From contig CAXBMQ010000014.1 in assembly GCA_963977005.1 (NCBI GenBank), positions 1 to 64,000 on the forward strand: a stretch of DNA of 64,000 nucleotides. The letters are read 5' to 3'. Shown one piece after another: positions 33,005 through 42,594 of the stretch (its first letter is position 1; every line of letters begins with the position of its first letter). Source of the stretch: CAXBCP01 sp963977005. Its GTDB lineage: Bacteria > Pseudomonadota > Alphaproteobacteria > MPNO01 > UBA830. The notes beneath the pieces are model-generated. The model searched no databases and was not told where the DNA came from. It saw only the letters and a list, made by a program, of their open reading frames with translations. The position numbers were made by a program, and so were the translations under genes.

Positions 33005-34267
33005 TCACGCAGTCCGGTTTTTCTCCGAGCGGTCCACCGACCGCAACCGCAGCAGGATCAGGACCAGCAGGCAGGCGACGCCGAACATCATGAACAGCGA
33101 GGCATCGAAATCACCCGTTGCATGGGCCAGGGCGCCCATCGACATCGGTCCCAGAACGCCGCCGATCTCGCCGACCGAAAAATACAGCCCGCTGGCCGCG
33201 CCGACGCGGTTTGTGTTTCCGTCGCCGCTTTCGATCAGCAGCAGGATCGAAATCGATGTCATCGCGCCGCGACACATGCCCTGCAGGACCAGACCGACCG
33301 CCAGTAGCGGCCCGCTTGCCGCCCACACCATCAGGGCGGCAATCGCGGCGCAGACAAAGAGGCCGCAGAGAATTTTGAAGCGCCATTCGGGCGTCGCCAT
33401 GCGCGGCAGGGACAGCGATGCGATCATGCCGAACAGGGTCGGAATCGCGGCCCAGTATCCGGCTTCAACGGGGGTCATCCCGTAGGATCGCAGCAGGTCC
33501 GGCAGCCAGTGGTTCATGCCGTGATTGTAAAACAGGATGAACAGCCCCATCAGCAGCACCAGCCGGACGATCGGGTCCTTGATCAGTTCCAGGAACACGT
33601 CGCGCGACCGCCTTTTAGGTTCCGCCTTGAGCTTTTCTTCCATGTCGCGGCTGGCCGGGTGGGCGCTGATCATCAGCCAGATAAGCCCGGCGCCGACGAT
33701 GCACAGGGCGTAGTAGAACATCAGATCGCGCCAGTCGCCGCCAATGGCCGGCAGGAACACGCTGTTGGTCAGCGCGATCGTGACGATGCCGCCGGTCGCG
33801 TTGCCGGTGAAATATATCCCCATCGCGAAGCCGCGTTCCTTGCCGGTAAACCACACGGCGACGACCTTGGGCGCGCCCGACGAGATCAGCGGGCCGCCGA
33901 TACCGAACACCATTACCGCCAGCAGCAGCGTGACGTAGTCGCTGGCGAGACCGCGGAGCGCAACCGACAGCGCGATCACGAGCACGGCGGCGAACATGGT
34001 CCGGCGCGGACCGAACCTGTCGAGCAGGCCGCCGCACGGTACCGAACAGAAAATGTAGGTGAGCTGCCATGCAGCCAGCACGGTGCCCATCTCGGCCCGG
34101 TTCATGCCGAGATCGAGCATCACCTGGTAGACCAGCGGGGCGATCGATGCGATCGACGCCGCGAAAGCGAAATACAGCAGCCATACGCCGGCAAGCATCG
34201 CCCAGCGGTAGGGGTGCGGCGGTTCGCCGGTATCCGCTGAATCGGAAAGGGTAGGGGCGATGGCCAT
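33005..34267 (-). CDS. Major facilitator superfamily transporter
   Basis: A 420-aa protein with 12 predicted membrane helices. GGLLDRFGPRRTMFAAVLVIALS between helices 2 and 3 is the MFS signature loop, and the long central cytoplasmic loop (ASRDMEEKLKAEPKRRSRDVF) divides the two halves. The family looks like the oxalate/formate or CynX/NimT type of organic-anion MFS. The gene next upstream is formate-THF ligase, but 115 bp separate them and a link is unproven. Confidence 0.88.
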   Translation of the reverse strand: MAIAPTLSDSADTGEPPHPYRWAMLAGVWLLYFAFAASIASIAPLVYQVMLDLGMNRAEMGTVLAAWQLTYIFCSVPCGGLLDRFGPRRTMFAAVLVIALSVALRGLASDYVTLLLAVMVFGIGGPLISSGAPKVVAVWFTGKERGFAMGIYFTGNATGGIVTIALTNSVFLPAIGGDWRDLMFYYALCIVGAGLIWLMISAHPASRDMEEKLKAEPKRRSRDVFLELIKDPIVRLVLLMGLFILFYNHGMNHWLPDLLRSYGMTPVEAGYWAAIPTLFGMIASLSLPRMATPEWRFKILCGLFVCAAIAALMVWAASGPLLAVGLVLQGMCRGAMTSISILLLIESGDGNTNRVGAASGLYFSVGEIGGVLGPMSMGALAHATGDFDASLFMMFGVACLLVLILLRLRSVDRSEKNRTA

Positions 34268-34382
34268 GGGTTACCCTTTACGGGTTTTTTGTTCGAATGG
34301 GAAACAAGCTTGGCAATCAGACGATGAACGACCGCTGAACAGGGTTGGAGCGGCCACCGTTTGGGATGCCTGACCTAAATTG

Positions 34383-36062
34383 TCAGAAAAGCCCCTCGAC
34401 CACGCCGCCTTCGCCAAGGCGGATCGAATTGGCGGCGGGAACACGGGGCAGGCCGGGCATGGTCATTATGTCGCCGCAGATCGCGACGACGAACTCGGCA
34501 CCTGCCGAAAGGCGCACTTCACGCACCGGAACGATGTGATCCGCCGGCGCGCCCTTGCGGTCGGGGTCCGTGGAAAAGCTGTACTGGGTTTTCGCCATGC
34601 AGACCGGCAGGTGGCCGTAGCCGTCCTTTTCCCAGCGCGAAAGCTGGTCCTGTATGCTCTTGGTCGCGACCGCCTCCGACGCGCGATAGACCTCGCGCGC
34701 GACCGTGTTGATCTTGTCGAACAGGCCCATGTCGTCGGGATAGATCGGTTTGAACGACGACGTGCCGCCATCCGCAATCTCGACCACCTTGCGGGCCAGC
34801 GCCTCCGTGCCGGCGCCGCCGTCGGACCAGTGCGTGCATTCCACCACCTCGGCGCCCAGGTCGGCTACGGCGGCGACGATCGCGGCGATCTCGGCATCCG
34901 TGTCCGTGACGAACCGGTTGATGGCGACCACCGGTGTGACGCCGAATTTCTGTATATTTTCGATATGGCAGCGGAGGTTCGAAATGCCGCCGGTGACGGC
35001 GCCAACATCTTCGGTGCCCAGGTCGCCGCGTTCGACGCCGCCATGCATCTTGAGCGCGCGCACGGTCGCGACAATCACCGCCGCATCCGGCGAAAGCCCC
35101 GCTTTGCGGCATTTGATGTCGAAGAATTTCTCGGCACCCAGGTCTGCGCCGAACCCGGCTTCGGTGACGACGTAATCCGACAACCGGAGCGCGGCTTCGG
35201 TCGCCATCACGGTGTTGCAGCCATGCGCGATATTGGCGAATGGCCCGCCATGGACGAAGGCCGGGTTGTTTTCCAGCGTCTGGACAAGGTTGGGCATCAG
35301 GGCGTCTTTCAGCAGCACGGCCATCGCGCCGTCGGCCTGCAACTGCTTTGCGGTGATCGCCTCGCGCTTGCGGGTCTGGCCGACAACGATATTGCCGAGC
35401 CGCCGTTCAAGGTCGTCGAGAGACGAGGCGAGACAGAAGATCGCCATGATTTCGGACGCCACCGTGATGTCGTAGCCGGATTCGCGTGCGAAACCGTTGG
35501 CGATACCGCCGAGACCGACGGTGATATCGCGCAGCGCGCGGTCGTTGATATCGACCACTCGGCGCCAGGAAACGCGCCGCGAATCCATGCGCAGGTCGTT
35601 GTCCCAATACAGGTGATTGTCGATCATCGCCGACAGCAGGTTATGCGCGGCGCCGATGGCATGCATGTCGCCGGTGAAATGAAGGTTGATGTCTTCCATC
35701 GGTACGACCTGTGCATGGCCGCCGCCGGCCGCCCCGCCCTTCATGCCGAAGCACGGGCCGAGCGACGGTTCGCGCACGCAGATCATCGCCTTCTTGCCGA
35801 TCCGGTTCAGCCCGTCGCCCAGCCCGACGGTTGTCGTTGTCTTGCCCTCGCCCGCGGGTGTCGGGGTGATCGCGGTGACCAGAATCAGCTTGCCCCTCGG
35901 CCGGTCGGCCAGGTCGTTCAGATAGCCGTAATCGATCTTCGCCTTGTTCGAGCCGTATTGATGCAGGGCGTTGGCGGGGATATCGAGCTTCGCGCCGATA
36001 TCGGAAATGGGAAGGAGATTCGCGGCGCGCGCGATTTCAATATCGGTGCCTTGGTCGGCCAT
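34383..36062 (-). CDS. fhs: Formate--tetrahydrofolate ligase
   Basis: A 559-aa cytoplasmic enzyme that activates formate with ATP to 10-formyl-THF, feeding C1 units into purine synthesis or oxidation. The P-loop-like TPTPAGEGKTTTTVGLGDGL (residues about 67-86), EPSLGPCFGMKGGAAGGG and the monovalent-cation-binding C-terminal half are intact. Length is normal. It stands alone; its neighbours are a pirin gene upstream and an MFS gene downstream, all on the minus strand. Confidence 0.97.
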   Translation of the reverse strand: MADQGTDIEIARAANLLPISDIGAKLDIPANALHQYGSNKAKIDYGYLNDLADRPRGKLILVTAITPTPAGEGKTTTTVGLGDGLNRIGKKAMICVREPSLGPCFGMKGGAAGGGHAQVVPMEDINLHFTGDMHAIGAAHNLLSAMIDNHLYWDNDLRMDSRRVSWRRVVDINDRALRDITVGLGGIANGFARESGYDITVASEIMAIFCLASSLDDLERRLGNIVVGQTRKREAITAKQLQADGAMAVLLKDALMPNLVQTLENNPAFVHGGPFANIAHGCNTVMATEAALRLSDYVVTEAGFGADLGAEKFFDIKCRKAGLSPDAAVIVATVRALKMHGGVERGDLGTEDVGAVTGGISNLRCHIENIQKFGVTPVVAINRFVTDTDAEIAAIVAAVADLGAEVVECTHWSDGGAGTEALARKVVEIADGGTSSFKPIYPDDMGLFDKINTVAREVYRASEAVATKSIQDQLSRWEKDGYGHLPVCMAKTQYSFSTDPDRKGAPADHIVPVREVRLSAGAEFVVAICGDIMTMPGLPRVPAANSIRLGEGGVVEGLF

Positions 36063-36179
36063 GACGGGTATCCGCTACAGATAGAACAAGACCGAAGTTA
36101 GGCGTGTAAAAGCGGAATCATCAACCGCATCGCGGCGGATATCATGGCCGGGCACGAATCTGCCCGGCCATGCAGGGTA

Positions 36180-36878
36180 TTAAACCATATCGAAAATGAG
36201 CAATTCGGCATCGGATGTCGCGGTAATCTTCAATGCCTCTTCTTCCGTAACGGCAGCTCCGTCCCCCGGATAAAGCTGCGATCCGTTCAGTCGAACGGAC
36301 CCCCGCGCCACCTGCACCCATGCCCGCCGCCCGTCGCGCAGCGGTAACGAAACCTCGTCGCCGTCGGACAGGATGGTCGCATACAGGTCGACGTCCTGAT
36401 GGATTTTCAGGGCGCCGTCGCGCGCATCTTTCGACGCCACGAGTTTGAGGACGCCCTGACGGTCCGCCCGGTCGAACATTTTCTGTTCGTAACCCGGCTC
36501 GATATCCTGCGTATCCGGGATGATCCATATCTGCAGAAAATGGGCGACCGCGTCCGATAGCGGATTGTACTCGCTGTGACGGATGCCGGTACCGGCGCTC
36601 ATACGCTGGACTTCGCCCGGTTTTATTTGCGCGCCGGTCCCGATTGAATCCTTATGTTCCAGCGCACCCTCGAGCACGTAGGAGATGATCTCCATGTTCT
36701 CGTGGCCGTGGGTCGGGAAGCCTTCGCCGGGTTGCACACGGTCCTCGTTGATCACCCGCAGCGGGCCGAAATTCGTATAATCGGGATCGACGAACTGTCC
36801 GAACGAAAAACTATGCTTCGAATCGAGCCAGCCCAGGTTCACCGAGCCGCGCTCTTCTGCATGCCGAATATTGATCAT
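36180..36878 (-). CDS. Pirin-family bicupin protein
   Basis: A 232-aa pirin. Start at the ATG behind AAGGAGAACCGCG. The iron-binding motif is present (GFPTHGHENMEIISYVLEGALEHKDS with HxH and Glu; GTGIRHSEYNP), which in YhaK/YhhW-type pirins carries quercetinase-like or redox-sensing activity. The C-terminal cupin half is complete. Function in this organism is unknown. Confidence 0.92.
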   Translation of the reverse strand: MINIRHAEERGSVNLGWLDSKHSFSFGQFVDPDYTNFGPLRVINEDRVQPGEGFPTHGHENMEIISYVLEGALEHKDSIGTGAQIKPGEVQRMSAGTGIRHSEYNPLSDAVAHFLQIWIIPDTQDIEPGYEQKMFDRADRQGVLKLVASKDARDGALKIHQDVDLYATILSDGDEVSLPLRDGRRAWVQVARGSVRLNGSQLYPGDGAAVTEEEALKITATSDAELLIFDMV

Positions 36879-37010
36879 CGCGGTTCTCCTTCCACAAAAA
36901 GAACGCGCCGCAGGGAATGCGGCGACGTTTCCTTCCAAGTGGGGGCTGCCCGCCGTCGTTCAATCGACCCGGCCGGATGTCAGTTTTGACGAAAACGCAA
37001 CAATCGCGCC

Positions 37011-38507
37011 CTAACCATTGCCTTTTGCTGCACCCGCCGCGTTTCGACCCGCGATGCGCCCCGATGTGAACGCCCATCCGATGTGATGACCGTGCCCTTT
37101 CAGGATCAGCCCGCCCTGGCCGGCACTACCCGCCGCCCAGAGCCCGGGCACTACCTGGTCGTCATGGCCGAGCAACTGGAGGTTTTCGTTTACCGCGAGG
37201 CCGCCATCGGTCAGCACGATGTAGCTTTTCGCCGGGCCCAGCGCATAAAACGGCGCGGTCGTCAGCTTGTTCGGTGCGTCTCCCGCGTTATGCGCCGCGA
37301 TTGTGGACTCCAGCGCATCGGCCTTCATGCCGAGCTTCTTCGCCAGATCAGCGATGCTGTCCGCTTTATGAAAAATATCCGGCCGGGTACGCCTGAAATC
37401 GTCGAAATAGGCGTAGGCGACCCCGGGCGCCGTCGCGATAAAGTCGGGCCAGGACGAGTATTTCCGGGCGAGCGCTGAATCCAGTATCACGTAACCCATC
37501 TTGTCCGGCTGCTCCGCGATACGGAGACCGAGTTGCGGCGGCGGCGCCTCGATCTGCGCTCCCTGAAGGTTGACCAGCAATGCACCGTTGCGGAACAGGT
37601 CCAGTTCCGGCGCCATGGATGTCGTTGTGAAACGGAGCACAAAGGGATTCAGCAGTTTCGCCGGCAGGTGAGTCAGGGCCAGTTTCATGATCTTTGTAAT
37701 CAGGCGGGACGGCGGCAGCCGCCGGTCGATGGTTTCGCGCGGCGGTGGGATAAACCGAAGATTGGGCCCGGAGAGCATGTCGCCGTTGAGCACCCGCGCG
37801 CCCAGTGGAAACGCCATTTCATGGCCGTCGCCTGTCGCCGTCGGGTTCATGGCGTCGACGCGCGAGACGGCCTCGGAAATGTATTTCGCTTTGAGATCCG
37901 CATTGGCAGCATAGTCGCCGCTGGCAAGAACCACGGACCGGGCGGAAATCTCGAGCGGGCCGTCGGGCCCGGTCCCGGCGACGCCGGTGACCCGGTCACC
38001 GTCCAGGATGAAACGGCTCGCCCGAACCCCGCAGCGGATATCGACCCCGACGCGTTTGGCATGCGCGCCCAGCAGGCGGATATACGCCCGCGAATTGGGC
38101 AGGACGTTATGCATGCGCGGCTTTGTGTGGGGCGGTTCCGGCATGGGGCCGAAAAATTCCACACCCATCGACATCAGCCAACGCAGGGTGTCGTTCGCGT
38201 TGTCGACAAAGAGGCGGCGCAAACCCGGATTATCGCGGTCCGCATCGGGTCCGGCGAATTTCGGCATGTCGGCAAAATGCGCGTCGGTACTGTCCTCAAT
38301 GCCGGCTTTTTGCTGCTGTGGCGTGCCGGTCGCGGTAAACGATCCGATGGACCAGGCGGTGGTACCGCCCAGTTCGGGGTTTTTCTCTATCAGAATGGTA
38401 TGGGCGCCGGTCGAGCGGGCTTCAATCGCGGCGGCCAGGCCGGCACCGCCGCCACCGATAACGAGCACGTCGCACGTGTTTTTGCTGTTCTGGGTCAGGG
38501 GTCTCAT
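37011..38507 (-). CDS. FAD-dependent oxidoreductase (fumarate reductase/ketosteroid dehydrogenase-like flavoprotein)
   Basis: A 498-aa flavoprotein. FAD-binding DVLVIGGGGAGLAAAIEARSTGA with ELGGTTAWSIGSF opens it, and the C-terminal FAD segment is GLWAAGSAGQGGLILKGHGHHIGWAFTSGRIAGRNAA. The FRD/SDH flavoprotein fold with a capping domain is clear. Candidates are a 3-ketosteroid delta-1-dehydrogenase-like or urocanate/fumarate reductase-like enzyme. ATG at 38507 used; a GTG 15 bp upstream is possible. No partner subunit adjacent; divergent from the MscS gene. Confidence 0.85.
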   Translation of the reverse strand: MRPLTQNSKNTCDVLVIGGGGAGLAAAIEARSTGAHTILIEKNPELGGTTAWSIGSFTATGTPQQQKAGIEDSTDAHFADMPKFAGPDADRDNPGLRRLFVDNANDTLRWLMSMGVEFFGPMPEPPHTKPRMHNVLPNSRAYIRLLGAHAKRVGVDIRCGVRASRFILDGDRVTGVAGTGPDGPLEISARSVVLASGDYAANADLKAKYISEAVSRVDAMNPTATGDGHEMAFPLGARVLNGDMLSGPNLRFIPPPRETIDRRLPPSRLITKIMKLALTHLPAKLLNPFVLRFTTTSMAPELDLFRNGALLVNLQGAQIEAPPPQLGLRIAEQPDKMGYVILDSALARKYSSWPDFIATAPGVAYAYFDDFRRTRPDIFHKADSIADLAKKLGMKADALESTIAAHNAGDAPNKLTTAPFYALGPAKSYIVLTDGGLAVNENLQLLGHDDQVVPGLWAAGSAGQGGLILKGHGHHIGWAFTSGRIAGRNAAGAAKGNG

Positions 38508-38615
38508 CCTTTTGTTTTGCACAACATAATAGCACCGCGCGTTTCGGCCAAATCATGTGACATCGCGGGCGCAAGAAGATAGGTTCTGCGCGTCTTTCAA
38601 CAATTCCCGATCATC

Positions 38616-40982
38616 ATGCGCCCCTCTTTCCGGATTTTAGCCTCTATCCTTGTTCTGCTCTCTGTCGGTGCGGCGCTGGCACCGTCAAATGCGCAGTCGC
38701 CTGCCGTGCTGAAAGCCGCGCAGGCCCAGGCGGAATCGCAGAAACAGGCGGTCGTCAAAAAGCAGGCGAAAGAAAAACGCAAGGCTTTGGAAGAGGCGGG
38801 GATCGGCGATCCCCAGGTCGAAGATCTCATCAATACCCTTGAGAATCCCGAGGCGCGGGAACAGTTCATTACACGCCTGAAGGCATTGACGCTGGCGGCG
38901 CCGGCCGACACTGCCAAGGCCGAGAAGCCCGAGAGCCGTTTCGGCGGCCAGGTGATTGAAGCGCTTTCGGCGCGAATCAACGCGGTCAGCGAAGAACTGG
39001 TCGGTGGCGCGGAATTGCTGCTCAACGCGCCCAAAATCGTCGACTGGGCCGAACGCCAGGTCACCGTGCAGAAAAACCGGGATCGCTGGCTGGAGGTGAT
39101 CTGGCGCGTCGTCCTTGTATTGTTTGCCGGGTTTGTCGCCGAATGGGTGGTTCGACGACTGCTGGCACGCGCCCGCAACAGTGTGGAAGGCCAGAAGCGC
39201 GATACGGTGTGGCTGCGCCTGCCTTTCCTGATCGCCCGGACGTTTATCGACGTTGTACCGATCGCAGCCTTTGCCGCCGCCGCCTATATGATCATGCCGC
39301 TGCTGGATCCGTCCGAGCTGACCCGGCTGGTGGCGATTGCGCTTGTGAATGCCAATGTCATCGCACGCGCGATCATGGCGGCGGCGCGCATGTTCTTTGT
39401 GCCGCGGGCGACCAACCTGCGGATTATCAAAATCGGCGACGAGACGGCGAATTATGTCGTCGTATGGGTGCGGCGGATCACGTATGTCGGCGTTTACGGC
39501 TATTTCTTTGCGGAAGCCGCGCTGCTGCTCGGTCTCCCCAAAGGCGGATATCTCGCGCTGATCAAGATTATCGGATTGCTGCTCACGTTGCTGACCGTCA
39601 TTCTGATCCTGCAGAACCGGTCGGCTGTTGCCGGGGTGATCCGTGGCCCCGAAGAGGGCGGTATTGCCGGGCTCAAAATTCTCCGGCGACGCCTCAGCGA
39701 TATCTGGCATGTCCTGGCGATTATCTATGTCGCCGCCGTATATCTGGTCTGGGTGCTCGAAATCAGCGGTGGGTTCGAGTTCGTGTTCCGGGCAACCGTA
39801 CTCAGCATTATCATTCTGTTCGTCGGGAAGCTGCTGATTATCGGGTCCCGCCATGCGGTCGACAAGGGGTTTGGTCTGCGACCGGAAGTGATGGAAAAAT
39901 ATCCCGGGCTCGCGGTACGGTCGAACCGCTATTTCGCGATCCTGCACATGGTCATCACCACCGCCATTCTGATCCTCGCAGCGTTTGCAACGCTTCAGGC
40001 CTGGGGCGTCGATTCCTTCGGCTGGGTGGGCACCGACACCGGTCGCCGGGTAATCGGGAGTGTGGTTTCGAGCCTGTTCGTCATCGTACTCGCCGTCATT
40101 TTCTGGGAAATGGTCAGCTCGATGATCGAGCGCTACCTGGCTCGTAGCGACAACGGGGAGGTAGAGCTCAGCGCACGGGCAAAAACCCTTCTGCCGCTGC
40201 TGCGCAAGGCGCTTCTGGTCGTGGTGTCGACCATCGTCGGGTTTATCGTTCTCGCCGAGATCGGGGTGAATATCGGTCCGCTGCTGGCGGGCGCCGGCGT
40301 TGTCGGGCTTGCGGTCGGGTTCGGTTCACAGACGCTGGTAAAGGACGTCATCACCGGCGTCTTTATCCTGGCCGAGGATCAGTTCGCCGTCGGCGACGTG
40401 GTGCGCGTGAACGACAAGGCAGGCCTGGTCGAGGATATCACGATCCGCACCATCCGCATTCGCGACCTCGGCGGCAACGTGCACATGATACCCTTCAGTT
40501 CGGTCAGCATGGTCGAGAACATGACCAAGGATTTCTCGCGCTATGTGTTCGATGTCGGCATCGCGTATCGCGAAGACGTCGACGAGGTGATCGAGGTTCT
40601 CCGTGCCCTCGGAGAGGAAATGCAGGCCGACGAGTATTACGGCGCGCTGATCAACCAGCCGATCGAGATCATGGGGCTGCAGAGCTTCGACGATTCCGCG
40701 GTTGTCGTGCGCGCGCGCCTGACGACCAAGCCGATCAAGCAGTGGGAGGTCGGGCGTGAATTCAACCGGCGCATGAAGCGCAGGTTCGACGAGCTCGGTA
40801 TCGAAATTCCGTTCCCGCACCAGACGATCTATTTCGGCGAGGACAAAAGCGGCGATGCGCCGCCTGCCAATGTCGCGCTGCGCGATCGGCGTGAAAAAAC
40901 CGAAAAGGAAGATACTGAAGATAAAAGGGAACGCCCCGCGCGGACCGACCGTGTCGGCAATGTTGCCGAAGATGGCGAGTAG
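38616..40982 (+). CDS. Large MscS-family mechanosensitive channel (YbiO-like)
   Basis: A 788-aa inner-membrane channel. Signal-like N-terminus (1-27), a periplasmic helical region (about 28-150) rich in Lys/Glu, then about eleven helices. The pore helix and beta domain of MscS are clear in GAGVVGLAVGFGSQTLVKDVITGVFILAEDQFAVGDVVRV (about 570-610) followed by the alpha/beta vestibule. A charged C-terminal tail (REKTEKEDTEDKRERPARTDR) is extra. It relieves osmotic downshock. An ABC-2 permease gene starts 6 bp after its stop. Confidence 0.93.
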   Translation: MRPSFRILASILVLLSVGAALAPSNAQSPAVLKAAQAQAESQKQAVVKKQAKEKRKALEEAGIGDPQVEDLINTLENPEAREQFITRLKALTLAAPADTAKAEKPESRFGGQVIEALSARINAVSEELVGGAELLLNAPKIVDWAERQVTVQKNRDRWLEVIWRVVLVLFAGFVAEWVVRRLLARARNSVEGQKRDTVWLRLPFLIARTFIDVVPIAAFAAAAYMIMPLLDPSELTRLVAIALVNANVIARAIMAAARMFFVPRATNLRIIKIGDETANYVVVWVRRITYVGVYGYFFAEAALLLGLPKGGYLALIKIIGLLLTLLTVILILQNRSAVAGVIRGPEEGGIAGLKILRRRLSDIWHVLAIIYVAAVYLVWVLEISGGFEFVFRATVLSIIILFVGKLLIIGSRHAVDKGFGLRPEVMEKYPGLAVRSNRYFAILHMVITTAILILAAFATLQAWGVDSFGWVGTDTGRRVIGSVVSSLFVIVLAVIFWEMVSSMIERYLARSDNGEVELSARAKTLLPLLRKALLVVVSTIVGFIVLAEIGVNIGPLLAGAGVVGLAVGFGSQTLVKDVITGVFILAEDQFAVGDVVRVNDKAGLVEDITIRTIRIRDLGGNVHMIPFSSVSMVENMTKDFSRYVFDVGIAYREDVDEVIEVLRALGEEMQADEYYGALINQPIEIMGLQSFDDSAVVVRARLTTKPIKQWEVGREFNRRMKRRFDELGIEIPFPHQTIYFGEDKSGDAPPANVALRDRREKTEKEDTEDKRERPARTDRVGNVAEDGE

Positions 40983-40988
40983 CCGCGC

Positions 40989-41780
40989 ATGACTGTCACC
41001 GCCCGGCCCATGGGCCGCTTTAACTGGCTCGGCCTGTGGACGCATTATTGCAAAGAGGTACACCGGTTCTGGAAGGTGGGATTTCAGACGCTGGTGGCGC
41101 CCGTGGTCACAACGCTGCTGTTCCTGGCCGTTTTCACACTGGCGCTCGGCCGCGCGGTCGAGACGGTAAAGGGCGTTCCGTTCGAGGTTTTTCTGGCACC
41201 CGGGCTGATCGTGTTTGCGATCATCCAGAATTCCTATGCCAATACGTCGTCCTCGATGCTGATCCTGAAGATACAGGGCAGCATCGTCGATCTGCTGATG
41301 CCGCCGTTGACGGCGGGCGAACTGGCGATCGGATTTATCGCCGGCAGCGTCACGCGCGGCGTGATCGTCGGTTTTCTGGTCGGGCTGGCGATGTACCTGT
41401 TCACCGGTCTGACGATCGTAAACCCATGGATCATCATTTTTCACGGGGTGTCGGCATCGGTGCTGCTGTCGCTGCTGGGCCTGGTCACCGCGATCTGGGC
41501 AGAGAAATTCGACAATATCGCATCGATCACCAATTTCGTGATCACGCCGTTATCGTTCATGTCGGGAACGTTCTATTCGATCGACCGACTGCCGGGCTTC
41601 TGGCACGGCCTCGCGGAGTTCAACCCGTTTTTCTACATGATCGACGGGTTCCGCTCCGGCTTCATCGGCACGTCGGATGCGCCCATCCTGACCGGGATTA
41701 TCGTGATCACTTCATTGAACGTGGTGTTGTGGATCGTCTGCTACGAGATGTTCCGCCGGGGCTACAAGCTGAAAAGCTGA
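40989..41780 (+). CDS. ABC-2 type transporter permease without adjacent ATPase
   Basis: A 263-aa membrane protein with six predicted helices and the ABC-2 permease core: PVVTTLLFLAVFTLALG, FEVFLAPGLIVFAIIQNSYANTSSSMLILKIQGSIVDLLMPPLTAGELAIGFIAGSVTRG and the late YSIDRLPGFWHGLAEFNPFFYMIDGFRSGF. This matches the YadH/NodJ/DrrB group, which export lipids, drugs or polysaccharides with a separate ATPase. Normally the ATPase gene is next to it; here the neighbours are MscS and arsH, so the partner must be elsewhere. Confidence 0.9.
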   Translation: MTVTARPMGRFNWLGLWTHYCKEVHRFWKVGFQTLVAPVVTTLLFLAVFTLALGRAVETVKGVPFEVFLAPGLIVFAIIQNSYANTSSSMLILKIQGSIVDLLMPPLTAGELAIGFIAGSVTRGVIVGFLVGLAMYLFTGLTIVNPWIIIFHGVSASVLLSLLGLVTAIWAEKFDNIASITNFVITPLSFMSGTFYSIDRLPGFWHGLAEFNPFFYMIDGFRSGFIGTSDAPILTGIIVITSLNVVLWIVCYEMFRRGYKLKS

Positions 41781-41828
41781 CGCTGTGGGGCAGGGTATTG
41801 TCCGTACATCGCGCGGAGGATTTCGCCA

Positions 41829-42554
41829 TTGGCAAAAACAGACGATATGACGCCGCAACTTGATGATGCGTCGTTCAGGCCGATCGATGACGACTGCCTT
41901 TTCAATCCGCCGCGGGGCGAGCATCCGCCGAAAATCCTGTTGCTTCACGGCTCGCTGCGCGATCGTTCCTTCAGCCGGCTTGTGAACGAGGAGGCGGCAC
42001 GGATTCTGGGGCGCTTCGGCGCGGAGGCCCGGATATTCGATCCGGCCGGCCTGCCGTTACCGGATGACGCCGACGAATCGCACCCGAAGGTTCAGGAACT
42101 GCGCGACCTCGTTATCTGGAGCGAGGGTATGGTCTGGTGTTCGCCCGAACGTCACGGATCGATGACCGGCATCATGAAGGCGCAGATCGACTGGATACCG
42201 CTGGCCCTGGGCGCGGTCAGGCCGACCCAGGGAAAGACGCTCGCGGTCATGCAGGTCAGCGGCGGCTCGCAAAGCTTCAACGCCGTGAACCAGTTGCGTA
42301 TCCTCGGCCGATGGATGCGGCTGATCACGATCCCGAACCAGTCCTCGGTCGCCAAGGCGTTTCTTGAATTCGACGACAATGACCGTATGAAGCCGTCGCC
42401 TTACTACGACCGCATCGTCGATGTGATGGAAGAACTGGTGAAATTCACGCTTCTGACGCGGGACCGCGCCGATTATCTGGTCGATCGCTACAGCGAGCGA
42501 AAGGAAAGCGCCGAAGAATTGTCAAAGCGGGTGAACCAGCGCGCCGCGATCTAG
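41829..42554 (+). CDS. arsH: ArsH-type NADPH:FMN oxidoreductase
   Basis: A 241-aa flavodoxin-like FMN enzyme. The TTG start is supported by GGAGGA 7-8 bp before it. LLLHGSLRDRSFSRLVNEEAARIL binds the FMN phosphate; CSPERHGSMTGIMKAQIDWIPL and MQVSGGSQSFNAVNQLRILGRWMRL are hallmark ArsH segments. ArsH oxidises trivalent organoarsenicals and reduces quinones or metals. No arsR, arsC or arsenite pump is in the window, so arsenic function is likely but not shown by context. Confidence 0.92.
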   Translation: MAKTDDMTPQLDDASFRPIDDDCLFNPPRGEHPPKILLLHGSLRDRSFSRLVNEEAARILGRFGAEARIFDPAGLPLPDDADESHPKVQELRDLVIWSEGMVWCSPERHGSMTGIMKAQIDWIPLALGAVRPTQGKTLAVMQVSGGSQSFNAVNQLRILGRWMRLITIPNQSSVAKAFLEFDDNDRMKPSPYYDRIVDVMEELVKFTLLTRDRADYLVDRYSERKESAEELSKRVNQRAAI

Positions 42555-42594
42555 CAGCGGCGTACTTGACGTTTCCGGGGCTTGCCCGGCGCCT

